13,354 nt of DNA from Blastocatellia bacterium (GTDB lineage: Bacteria > Acidobacteriota > Blastocatellia > Chloracidobacteriales > JADJPF01), in the NCBI GenBank assembly GCA_016789295.1, contig JAEUQL010000046.1, positions 1-13,354 of the forward strand, in the 5' to 3' direction. The position numbers and the translations under genes were made by a program. Positions 6,971 to 13,354 of the stretch are shown here, piece after piece. A model generated the notes under the pieces. That model searched no databases. It was not told the DNA's origin and saw only the letters and a program-made list of their open reading frames with translations. Positions within the stretch are counted from its first letter, which is position 1; each line of letters opens with the position of its first letter.

Positions 6971-8349
6971 TAGTCTATTTTCAACTCCCTTATCTTTGTT
7001 AGAAGTGTTTTGTAGCTTATCTGCAAAGCTTCTGCAGCCTTACTTTTGTTAAATCCACACTCTCTAAGAGTCTGTTCTATCTTCTTTCTCTGAACTAGAG
7101 CTAAAAACCTGTTGGATACTTCTTCAAGAGTTCCGCTAAGATTTAGAAAGCTATCTATCTTTTCTCTATTTTGGACAAGAGTTGAACGATGCGATAATGC
7201 CAGATCGGATGGCTTTATTGTCTTACCATCACATAGTATACAGGCCCTTTCGATGCAGTTTTCAAGCTCGCGCACGTTCCCTGGCCAAGAATAAGTTTTG
7301 AGGGTTTCGATTGCTTCTGTAGAAAGTGTGATATCTTTTCCTCTGATCTCTTTGCTAAACCTCTCAACAAAATATTTGGCCAGTGTTTCTATATCTCCTG
7401 CTCTTTCTCGTAGTGGTGGAATAGTAATTGGAAAGACAGCCAAACGGAAATATAGGTCTTCTCGAAAGTTTTTCTTTGTTACATCTGCTGTTAAATCTTT
7501 ATTTGTAGCTGCAACTATTCTTACATCTATAGGAATATCAGCAGTACCACCTACTCGCATTATAGTGCGTTCTTGCAAAGCACGCAGTAGTTTTGCTTGT
7601 ACAGAAAATGCTATTTCTCCTACTTCATCAAGAAATATAGTTCCACCTCGTGCTAGTTCAAACTTTCCTGGTCTTCTTGAATCTGCTCCTGTATATGCAC
7701 CTTTTTCATGTCCAAAAAGTTCATTCTCTATAAGGTTTTCTGGCAGAGCAGCACAATTAAGAGCTATGAAAGGCCCTTTTTTACGTTGGCTCAGGTAGTG
7801 TATTGCTCTGGCAAACATCTCTTTACCTGTGCCAGACTCGCCAAGTAGAAGAACTGTAGCTTCAGTAGCAGCGACTTGTTGTAACTGTCTACCAACAGTC
7901 TTCATACCTTCAGATTCACCTATGATTCTTGGAAATCCGTACCGTGTAGAATATTCCTCTTTAAGAAGCAGATTTTCTGTTCTAAGCCTTATAGACTCAA
8001 AAGCCCGGTCTATTAAAAGTAGTAAATGTCGAGTGTCAATAGGTTTTTGTATGAAATCGTAAGCACCGTCCTTCATAGCTTGTACAGCTTCATCCACAGA
8101 ACCATAGGCTGTCATCACGATCACAACTATTTCGGGGTTGAGCTGTTGTGCGTGTCGAAGAACGTCCAGCCCACTCCCTTTAGGCATTCTGAGGTCGGTC
8201 AGTATTAGACAAGTAGGCTCTTTGGCCATCACTTGTGCTGCTTCTACTGCATCTCTTGCTTGTGACACTTTGTATCCAGCGTGTTCAAGCGTGAGTTGTA
8301 GCATATGTCTCAAGCTTTCCTTGTCTTCAACTATCAATATTTCAGACAA
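6970..8349 (-). CDS. NtrC-family sigma-54-dependent response regulator
   Basis: A 459-residue transcription activator with three domains. The receiver is at 1-120, with phospho-acceptor Asp52, acidic Glu8/Asp9, Thr80 and Lys102. The AAA+ domain is at about 140-370: Walker A GESGTGKE at 170-177, the sigma-54 contact loop GAYTGA at 217-222 (Tyr variant of GAFTGA), Walker B FLDE at 239-242, arginine-finger region FREDLYFRL at 295-303, and WPGNVREL at 355-362. A Fis-type helix-turn-helix lies at about 430-457. It should activate sigma-54 promoters when phosphorylated. No histidine kinase is present in the window, so the partner is elsewhere. The start is TTG at 8347-8349, backed by AGGAAA that overlaps the end of the upstream gene and by the usual MSEILIVEDK N-terminus. 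I saw no clear -24/-12 site nearby, so its targets are probably distant. Confidence 0.95.
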   Translation of the reverse strand: MSEILIVEDKESLRHMLQLTLEHAGYKVSQARDAVEAAQVMAKEPTCLILTDLRMPKGSGLDVLRHAQQLNPEIVVIVMTAYGSVDEAVQAMKDGAYDFIQKPIDTRHLLLLIDRAFESIRLRTENLLLKEEYSTRYGFPRIIGESEGMKTVGRQLQQVAATEATVLLLGESGTGKEMFARAIHYLSQRKKGPFIALNCAALPENLIENELFGHEKGAYTGADSRRPGKFELARGGTIFLDEVGEIAFSVQAKLLRALQERTIMRVGGTADIPIDVRIVAATNKDLTADVTKKNFREDLYFRLAVFPITIPPLRERAGDIETLAKYFVERFSKEIRGKDITLSTEAIETLKTYSWPGNVRELENCIERACILCDGKTIKPSDLALSHRSTLVQNREKIDSFLNLSGTLEEVSNRFLALVQRKKIEQTLRECGFNKSKAAEALQISYKTLLTKIRELKID

Positions 8350-8354
8350 TTTAT

Positions 8355-9113
8355 CTATTTCCTAGAAGCTCTTTGTAATTTGTCTATCTCTCTTTGAATA
8401 TTTTCTATATCTTGAGCTGCTTTTTGTATTTCTCTTTCAGACTCTTCCAAAGCTTTTTTGATTTCAGGATCGGTGTAGTAAGGGTCTCCAACTCTGTTTG
8501 GATTAGACGGCCTAGCTTGATAAGTTCTCTGTCTTGCTTCGTTTGCTCTGGTTTGATAAAGCTGTATTTTCTGTTGAGCCAGTAGAAGCTTCTGATTTAG
8601 CTCTCTTATCTTTTCATCGCTTGGTTTGTTATTATCACTGGTCTGTTTATAGCCTTTGTCGTTTCCTTCTTTTTTGGCGTCATCGGCTGCCTTTTTGGCA
8701 TCACTATATTCTTGATTTAAAGAGTTTAGCCTATCTTGAGCTGCACTAAGCTGTGCTCTGAGTGCGTCGGCCTGCTCAGGGTTATTTTTTAACTGATTTC
8801 TTAACTGTTGCATTGTCAGCTCAGCTTCAGTTTTTTGTCTGTCGAGGTTTTCGGCTCTTCTTTGTGCTTGGTCATATTTCTTCTGCCATGCCTCTTCCTC
8901 TTTTTTTGCTTTCTCTGCCTTCTCATCTTGTTTATCGTCTTTTTTGTCTGCCTTGTCCGATTTATCGTCCTTATCCTCTTTTTTATCTAATACTTCGGGT
9001 TGTCTCTGTCCTGACGGAAAATCATCATTGGTTAATGACCTACTCTTCTGTTGAGCAAGTGCGGGTAGGCTAAAAACAACTATTAAAGCTAAGAGAAAAA
9101 CCGTGCGACGCAT
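8355..9113 (-). CDS. Secreted, highly charged coiled-coil protein of unknown function
   Basis: A 252-residue protein with a signal peptide (MRRTVFLLALIVVFSLPALA, cleavage probably after Ala20). A Lys/Asp-rich low-complexity block (about 44-72) follows. Then come long Gln/Glu/Lys/Arg-rich helices with heptad-like spacing at about 73-150, 165-197 and 217-250. A Pro/Asn-rich break with DPYYTDPE separates the last helix. No Cys, lipobox or catalytic motif is seen, so it is probably periplasmic and soluble or loosely envelope-bound. I do not recognise the family by function. A strong AGGAGG overlaps the stop of the M48 protease gene 14 nt upstream, and its own end lies 5 nt from the response regulator start, so it belongs to the operon. 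Coupling to an envelope-stress regulator is inference only. Confidence 0.8.
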   Translation of the reverse strand: MRRTVFLLALIVVFSLPALAQQKSRSLTNDDFPSGQRQPEVLDKKEDKDDKSDKADKKDDKQDEKAEKAKKEEEAWQKKYDQAQRRAENLDRQKTEAELTMQQLRNQLKNNPEQADALRAQLSAAQDRLNSLNQEYSDAKKAADDAKKEGNDKGYKQTSDNNKPSDEKIRELNQKLLLAQQKIQLYQTRANEARQRTYQARPSNPNRVGDPYYTDPEIKKALEESEREIQKAAQDIENIQREIDKLQRASRK

Positions 9114-9127
9114 TATCTAATATCCTC

Positions 9128-10111
9128 CTAATCTTTCTGAATTATCTTCTTATAGCCATCTTCTTTTTCTGACCAATCGAGTATTTCTGAGACTCTCCAT
9201 ACTGGAAAAGGATGGCTCATGCTGCCTGCTATGAGTGTAGCCCAGAACTTGTCTAGGTAGTTCTCAGCAAACTTCTTGTCAAACTCTCTTGCCTGTGCCA
9301 CGAATTCGTCTAGGTCAAGCTTTGAACTGAGCGTTCCCCCAGCAAGCTTCATCAGGGCACTCATCACTACACGTTCGTTTTGTGTTACTAGAAGTGCAGC
9401 TCTATCACAGCTAAGCTCTGCTTTGTGGCTCCATGTTAGTAGTGCCATTTTTGCCGGTAACGAGAACAGGTCTGCAATTGCAGCAAATGGTGACATTCTC
9501 AGCACTACATCTGTGAGCCTAAATAGCAGGTCGGCAGCTACTTTGTAGAGCAAGTGTTGGCAGTGTATGTGTCCTGCTTCATGACCTAGTACTGCCAGTA
9601 TCTCCATATCGTCTAGTCTCTCTAAAAGCGAAGAGTAGATAACTATGAAAGGCTTCTCAACACCTCCTGTGAAAGCATTGAAACCCAATCCTCCTTGTGG
9701 ACCACTAACAGATATGTAGAGGTCTGGTTTTTCTATGCCAAGTGTTGCACAGACAACGTCAAGCTTTGCGTCCAGGTCTGGGTACTGCTTCTTTGTTACT
9801 CGCACACTGTTTGCTCTAAACATTACATGACTGAAACTTTCGTGTGTTACTTCAAGGAGTTTTTTGAGTATCGACTCTACGCCGGGTATCTTTTTCAGAG
9901 CGTTTAGAGCTTGGCTATCGAGTGGATGTATATATGAGTTTGGGTCTAAGTCTGACCATTTTTTGTGTGGGTCACTGCTCAGTGGAAGTCGGCATGAACC
10001 ACACCTAACATTATCTCTGCTGGCCGAAGTACGTATTTTGTTCAGCTTGTTGCAGAAACGGCACCTTACTACATCACTTAATTCTAGACTGTTGTTTTCT
10101 ATTTCACTCAT
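9128..10111 (-). CDS. M48-family zinc metalloprotease with N-terminal zinc ribbon
   Basis: A 327-residue protein. Residues 17-40 hold two CxxC knuckles (Cys17/Cys20 and Cys37/Cys40), a zinc-ribbon-like module. The peptidase domain spans about 75-310. The zinc site is HEAGH (177-181), with Glu178 as catalytic base, and AELSCDRAA (231-239) supplies the third ligand, Glu232. There is no signal peptide, and the hydrophobic stretch at about 190-225 is not a clear pair of membrane helices. It therefore differs from HtpX, which is anchored by N-terminal helices, and may be cytosolic or peripheral. The substrate is unknown. AAGGAA lies 8 nt before the ATG, and the purH stop is 20 nt upstream. Confidence 0.88.
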   Translation of the reverse strand: MSEIENNSLELSDVVRCRFCNKLNKIRTSASRDNVRCGSCRLPLSSDPHKKWSDLDPNSYIHPLDSQALNALKKIPGVESILKKLLEVTHESFSHVMFRANSVRVTKKQYPDLDAKLDVVCATLGIEKPDLYISVSGPQGGLGFNAFTGGVEKPFIVIYSSLLERLDDMEILAVLGHEAGHIHCQHLLYKVAADLLFRLTDVVLRMSPFAAIADLFSLPAKMALLTWSHKAELSCDRAALLVTQNERVVMSALMKLAGGTLSSKLDLDEFVAQAREFDKKFAENYLDKFWATLIAGSMSHPFPVWRVSEILDWSEKEDGYKKIIQKD

Positions 10112-10131
10112 TATTCTTATTCCTTATAGTC

Positions 10132-11706
10132 TTAGTGTCTGAAGTGCCGAATACCCGTAAAGACCATAGCAAGGCCGTGTTCGTCTGCTGCTTCTATGAC
10201 TTCTTTGTCCTTGATCGACCCTCCTGGCTGTATAACTGCTCTAATTTTCTGTTTAGCAGCTTCATCTATACCATCTCTGAACGGGAAAAAGGCATCACTT
10301 GCCATTACGCTCTCTGTTAGTGGAAGTTGCGCTTTTGATGCTGCAAGCTTGACCGAGTCCAAGCGGCTCATCTGCCCAGCTCCAACCCCTAGCAGCTTAC
10401 CGTTTGCTGCATATACTATAGCGTTTGATTTGACATGTTTGCAGATTTTCCAGGCGAAGTCGAGATCTCTCCATTCAGCTTCGGTTGGTTCCCTTTTTGT
10501 CACTACTTTTAGATCTCTTGTTTCTGCTTTATCCTCGGTTTGCTTCAGGTATCCTCCCATTACTGACCTTGTTGTTGTTTCTGCTCTTTTTTCATCTTTT
10601 TTATCTCTATTGATTATCAGACGTAAATGCTTCTTATTTTTAAGAAGTTCTAAAGCTTCTTTAGAGAAAGAAGGGGCAATAACAAGTTCTGCAAATAACT
10701 GGGAGATAGCTTCTGCGGCTTGAAGATCTACCATCTTATTAAAAGCAATAATGCCACCAAAAGCCGAGACTGGATCGGTTGAAAGAGCGTTGAGGTAAGC
10801 TTCTCTTGGATCTTTTCCTAAACCTACACCACACGGATTTGTGTGTTTGATAATAGCGCACGTCAATTTTTCAAACTCTGAAACGAGCTGCCAAGCAGCA
10901 TCGGCATCTACCAAATTGTTGTAAGAGAGTTCTTTGCCTTGAAGTTGTTCCATTTTGGCTATTGCAGGGGCTGGTCGCAAACTGTCTTGATAAAGTGCTG
11001 CTGATTGGTGTGGATTTTCTCCATAGCGAAGGTCTTGAATGCGTTCAAGTACTATTACCATCTCTTGTGGCATCTTCCCTTCTTCGACCTTGCCAAACTC
11101 TGCAGGCTCAACTCCAGCCACCTTTGATAGATAAGCTGCTATAGCCAAGTCGTAACGTGCTGTGTGTGCAAAAGCTCTTGCAGCAAACTTCTGCCTACTT
11201 GCATGAGAGATAGCTCCGTCTTTTTCTCTCATTTCTTTTATCAGACTATCGTAATCATCAGGATCTACTACTACAGTGACGTCCTGATAGTTTTTGGCTG
11301 CAGATCTGAGCATAGATGGCCCGCCTATATCTATATTCTCTATAGCTTCTTGTAGTGTTACTGCGGGATCTGCAACAGTTTTACGAAACGGGTAGAGATT
11401 TACCACAACGAGATCTATCTTACGTATATTATGATTGGTAAGAGTAGAAAGGTGCTCGGCAGCATCACTTTTGGCAAGGATAGCTGCATGGATTTTTGGG
11501 TGAAGAGTTTTGACTCTACCATCAAGGATTTCAGGAAAGCCTGTAACTTCAGACACATCTATAACATTGAGACCTGCTTCACGGATTGCTTTAGCAGTTC
11601 CTCCTGTGGATATAATCTCCACACCAAACTCTGCCAGAGCTGCTGCAAGTTCTATTATCCCTTTTTTATCAGAGACACTAATTAAAGCTCTCTCTATTTT
11701 CTTCAC
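10132..11706 (-). CDS. purH: Bifunctional AICAR formyltransferase/IMP cyclohydrolase
   Basis: A 524-residue enzyme for the last two steps of purine synthesis: it formylates AICAR from 10-formyl-tetrahydrofolate, then closes the ring to IMP. The MGS-like cyclohydrolase domain is at about 1-140, with STGGTAKAI, KTLHPKIHAAIL, NLYPF and the IDIGGPSMLRSAAKN segment. The formyltransferase domain follows, with DLRYGENPHQ, LSYNNLVDADAAW and the catalytic KHTNPCG (Lys287-His288). The C-terminus FTGIRHFRH is typical. The frame is open from a TTG at 11733, but I place the start at GTG 11704-11706. There GGAGG lies 6 nt upstream and KKIERALISVSDK matches the usual N-terminus. It heads the tightly packed run of seven genes; the leader before it holds two hairpins. 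Confidence 0.96.
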   Translation of the reverse strand: MKKIERALISVSDKKGIIELAAALAEFGVEIISTGGTAKAIREAGLNVIDVSEVTGFPEILDGRVKTLHPKIHAAILAKSDAAEHLSTLTNHNIRKIDLVVVNLYPFRKTVADPAVTLQEAIENIDIGGPSMLRSAAKNYQDVTVVVDPDDYDSLIKEMREKDGAISHASRQKFAARAFAHTARYDLAIAAYLSKVAGVEPAEFGKVEEGKMPQEMVIVLERIQDLRYGENPHQSAALYQDSLRPAPAIAKMEQLQGKELSYNNLVDADAAWQLVSEFEKLTCAIIKHTNPCGVGLGKDPREAYLNALSTDPVSAFGGIIAFNKMVDLQAAEAISQLFAELVIAPSFSKEALELLKNKKHLRLIINRDKKDEKRAETTTRSVMGGYLKQTEDKAETRDLKVVTKREPTEAEWRDLDFAWKICKHVKSNAIVYAANGKLLGVGAGQMSRLDSVKLAASKAQLPLTESVMASDAFFPFRDGIDEAAKQKIRAVIQPGGSIKDKEVIEAADEHGLAMVFTGIRHFRH

Positions 11707-11739
11707 TAAAAACCTCCAAAGATATCCAAACAATGCAAA

Positions 11740-11782
11740 GAAGACCGCTAAAGTTAGCTACCTGCCAACTCTAGCGGTCTTC
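11740..11782 (-). promoter_or_regulatory. Long stem-loop between mglA-like gene and purH
   Basis: GAAGACCGCTA and its exact complement form an 11-bp stem (11740-11750 with 11772-11782). After one mismatch it continues as a 4-bp inner stem (11752-11755 with 11767-11770). On the minus strand it is followed by TTTGCATTGTTTGG, only loosely U-rich. It could be a weak terminator for the mglB/mglA transcript or part of a purH leader that controls expression. The loop contains AGTTGGCAG, which also occurs just after the mglA-like stop codon (11837-11845). Confidence 0.5.
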
Positions 11783-11795
11783 GAATATGTACCCA

Positions 11796-11819
11796 TTTAG
11801 CTTGGACTTTTAAGCTAAA
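11796..11819 (-). promoter_or_regulatory. Second hairpin between mglA-like gene and purH
   Basis: TTTAGCTT (11796-11803) pairs perfectly with AAGCTAAA (11812-11819) around an 8-nt loop. It starts about 25 nt after the mglA-like stop codon and has no U-run on either side. Being AT-rich, it is a weaker element than the neighbouring 11-bp stem. Confidence 0.35.
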
Positions 11820-11844
11820 GAGGTCTATTAAAGCAACTGCCAAC

Positions 11845-12438
11845 TTAGCCGCCACTACCCTTCTTCAGCTCTACCAAAACCTGCTTGGCGACGGCTTTTA
11901 GCGTATCGAATACACCCACACCTTTGTAAGCAACAGCCTCAAAGATAGGTTCCCCTTTACGCATCAACTCTTTCTTGAGTTCCTCTATGGCTACAATATT
12001 TGGAAGGTCTCGTTTGTTGAGTTGCAGTACGTAAGGGATCTTCATCAAGTCATAGCCTTGAGCCTTCAAGTTGTTCTCAAGGTTCCACAAAGACTCAATG
12101 TTTGCATCCATACGCTCAACTTGACTGTCTGCAACAAACACCACTCCATCTACACCTTTAAGGATCAACTTACGCGAAGCATCGTAGAATACCTGTCCAG
12201 GTACTGTGTAAAGATGGAAGCGGGTTTTGAAGCCACGCACTGTACCAAGTTCTAATGGGAGAAAGTCAAAGAACAGTGTTCTATCGGTCTCTGTTGCTAG
12301 ACTTATCAGTTTACCTTTAGCCTGTGGAGCAGTCGTATCATAGATATACTGCAAGTTGGTAGTTTTGCCACCTAACCCAGGCCCGTAATAGACTATTTTG
12401 CAGTTAATTTCGCGTGAAGCGTAGTTTATAAATGTCAA
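11845..12438 (-). CDS. mglA: MglA-like Ras-superfamily GTPase
   Basis: A 197-residue small GTPase very close to the MglA family. In Myxococcus MglA sets the leading cell pole for motility; in other phyla it may organise polarity or other surface processes. The P-loop is GPGLGGKTT (19-27). The switch 2 motif reads TVPGQ with Thr78, matching the family hallmark in which Thr replaces the usual Asp of DxxG. The base-specificity motif NKRD is at 141-144. The start is TTG at 12436-12438, chosen because TFINYASREINCKIVYYGPG matches the family N-terminus. AAGGG lies 9 nt upstream and no ATG fits. The MglB-like gene precedes it by 55 nt, giving a GTPase with its likely GAP. No pilus or gliding genes are in the window, so the cell process it drives is unknown. 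Confidence 0.95.
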   Translation of the reverse strand: MTFINYASREINCKIVYYGPGLGGKTTNLQYIYDTTAPQAKGKLISLATETDRTLFFDFLPLELGTVRGFKTRFHLYTVPGQVFYDASRKLILKGVDGVVFVADSQVERMDANIESLWNLENNLKAQGYDLMKIPYVLQLNKRDLPNIVAIEELKKELMRKGEPIFEAVAYKGVGVFDTLKAVAKQVLVELKKGSGG

Positions 12439-12493
12439 GGCTAGAAACCCTTACTTTGAAATTTGGTTTAAAGCAAACTAACGCTATTGACAA

Positions 12494-12991
12494 CTACTCA
12501 CGAAACAGATTGTCAATATCCTCGTCAGTGATCTCGGCAAAGGGCGACTCAAGTTCAGCTCCTCGCTCTTTCTCAGCTTCTATCTTGCGAACTATAGAGT
12601 CAAAAACCTCAGTCAGTTCGTTCGAAGCTCTTTTTACGCGCAAACGAACCAATCCAAGACTGGATCTTTCATCAAAAATTACTACTAAGATTACTCTTTG
12701 GGCAACTATAGATATATGTATATTGTCTTTTTCGCCTTCGTGTGAGAGAACAGGAAACTCTTTCTCTCCTATCAAGCGAGCTAGACCATCGGTTGCTGCT
12801 ACGTTACCGGCTGTTAGTGATGCAAGAGAAGTAGTATCTATATTACCTATTTCTCCATGAGAAGCAATCTGCTGACCGTTCTTATCTACCAAAAAGACCA
12901 TCTTGGCGTTAGCGTCGTCACAGAGTTTGGCAATAATCGATTTGATCTGCTGATACTCTTCTTCATACATTACCATTGCGGTATTGGACAT
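12494..12991 (-). CDS. mglB: Roadblock/LC7-domain protein, MglB-like GAP
   Basis: A 165-residue protein. Residues about 12-125 form one Roadblock/LC7 domain: AKMVFLVDKNGQQIASHGEIGNID, then the LASLTAGNVAATDGLARLIGE helix and IHISIVAQRVILVVIFDE strands. An acidic, helical tail of about 40 residues ends DEDIDNLFRE. In Myxococcus the equivalent MglB dimer stimulates GTP hydrolysis by MglA and marks the lagging pole; the adjacent MglA-like gene makes the same role likely here. GAGG lies 10 nt before ATG 12989-12991. Other in-frame ATGs at codons 6 and 8 could be used, but they lack a better ribosome site. The 267-bp region upstream holds the periodic purine-rich leader. Confidence 0.88.
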   Translation of the reverse strand: MSNTAMVMYEEEYQQIKSIIAKLCDDANAKMVFLVDKNGQQIASHGEIGNIDTTSLASLTAGNVAATDGLARLIGEKEFPVLSHEGEKDNIHISIVAQRVILVVIFDERSSLGLVRLRVKRASNELTEVFDSIVRKIEAEKERGAELESPFAEITDEDIDNLFRE

Positions 12992-13067
12992 TGTACTTTA
13001 ACCTCAAAATATGGAGTGGGGCGGCTCTTGTCTACTTGCCAGCCACTGAAGGCTTGACCAAAAATTT

Positions 13068-13172
13068 CCACTCTTTATCCACTCTTTTTTTGTCTTTATT
13101 TCTTCTGTGCTTCTTCTGTTCGTCTTAAGTCTTATTAGTGTCTTGTTAGTCTTGTGAATCACTCTTTGTCTT
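13068..13172 (-). repeat. Purine-rich leader with 11-nt periodic near-repeats
   Basis: On the plus strand, CCACTCTTTAT/CCACTCTTTTT (from 13068 and 13079) and TTCTTCTGTGC/TTCTTCTGTTC (from 13100 and 13111) are pairs of near-identical 11-mers in direct succession. TCTT recurs at 13101, 13112 and 13123. GTCTT (AAGAC on the gene strand) occurs six times between 13092 and 13172, two of them 11 nt apart (13129, 13140). The gene strand is strongly purine-rich through 13072-13121. It lies 77-181 nt upstream of the mglB-like start. No protein frame or strong hairpin explains it. Confidence 0.55.
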
Positions 13173-13219
13173 TTTGAATGATGCTGCCAAACTATGGAGC
13201 TAAAAATAATGCTTTTTAG

Positions 13220-13249
13220 ATTTTAGGCTCAATATATAACATACGCTAA
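13220..13249 (-). promoter_or_regulatory. Weak candidate promoter for the mglB-like gene
   Basis: On the minus strand TTAGCG (13244-13249) and TAAAAT (13220-13225, 5/6 to consensus) are 18 bp apart. A start near 13213 would give a leader of about 220 nt that includes the whole 11-nt repeat tract. The -35 is poor, and other AT-rich hexamers are present, so this is only a candidate. Confidence 0.25.
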
Positions 13250-13258
13250 CATGCCGTT

Positions 13259-13354
13259 TCAAGCCTTTTCTCTGCACCAATCTGCTAGTAGTGCAGGAAG
13301 TAACCAAGTAGGATGTAGATATTTCTCTACTGTCTGGTTACTGACTAGTTTCTT
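13259..13354 (-). CDS. C-terminal end of an unrecognised minus-strand protein (partial)
   Basis: The last 31 codons of a frame that runs off the right edge and stops at TGA 13259-13261. It is the only open minus frame here; the other two hit stops within 15 nt of the edge. The visible sequence includes TVEKYLHPTWLLPALLADWC, amphipathic and helical in look, with two Trp, and ends REKA. Composition looks protein-like, and the strand agrees with the downstream genes. However, 31 open codons could occur by chance and I do not recognise the family. Confidence 0.45.
   Translation of the reverse strand, partial: KKLVSNQTVEKYLHPTWLLPALLADWCREKA

Noticed and set aside
7298..7798. Plus-strand frame of 166 codons inside the sigma-54 regulator gene
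   Set aside because: Lies opposite the AAA+ core motifs; composition is biased and no domain is seen.
10196..10723. Plus-strand frame of 175 codons inside purH
   Set aside because: Antisense to a highly conserved enzyme domain. Ser/Leu-rich composition is typical of a shadow frame.
11707..11733. Longer purH form starting at TTG 11733
   Set aside because: The extra nine residues are not typical of PurH, and GGAGG is placed correctly for GTG 11704-11706, not for the TTG.
1..13354. CRISPR array, insertion sequence, integrase, tRNA or prophage
   Set aside because: No regularly spaced repeats of CRISPR size, transposase or integrase motifs, cloverleaf, or phage genes were seen on either strand.

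Overview
The window is about 13.4 kb of AT-leaning bacterial chromosome with 13 recognisable coding regions: twelve complete and one cut by the right edge. An outer-membrane barrel protein and several signal peptides point to a Gram-negative (diderm) cell. The mix of genes is a MglA/MglB polarity pair, a NtrC-type regulator, DinB, Uma2, a TIGR02265/DUF2378-like protein and a DUF5777-like barrel. This is most like Acidobacteriota (Blastocatellia-like) or a neighbouring deep lineage with myxobacteria-like genes. That placement is inferred from gene content only. No rRNA, tRNA, CRISPR array, insertion sequence or phage gene was seen.

Layout. (1) Positions 91-1732, minus strand: a DinB-family protein followed 10 nt later by an outer-membrane beta-barrel protein. 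A perfect TATAAT -10 lies upstream and a clear intrinsic terminator downstream. (2) Positions 1733-3331, plus strand: a gene-poor stretch of about 350 bp holding an imperfect dyad and a small open fragment resembling the active-site region of an aspartic protease. It is followed by a Uma2-family nuclease-like protein and a TIGR02265-like protein with its own extended -10 promoter. (3) Positions 3333-12991, minus strand: a long codirectional series read from right to left. It runs mglB-like, mglA-like, purH, M48 metalloprotease with zinc ribbon, secreted coiled-coil protein, sigma-54 response regulator, OsmC, ArsA/Get3-like ATPase with HSP20-like C-terminus, and KefB/C-like cation/proton antiporter. 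From purH to the antiporter every junction is 20 nt or less or overlaps, so these seven genes look like one transcription unit. (4) Positions 12992-13354: a purine-rich leader (minus strand) with 11-nt periodic repeats, then the C-terminal end of an unrecognised minus-strand gene.

How the genes may work together (inference). Five of the seven tightly packed genes fit envelope, redox and ion stress handling: protease, secreted coiled coil, OsmC peroxidase, ArsA-type targeting or anion ATPase, and RCK-gated antiporter. They sit with a sigma-54 activator that has no partner kinase here. MglB/MglA would supply a GTPase switch with its GAP. PurH is a housekeeping gene that probably shares the transcript. 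Three genes start with TTG and one with GTG, chosen from Shine-Dalgarno position and family N-termini.
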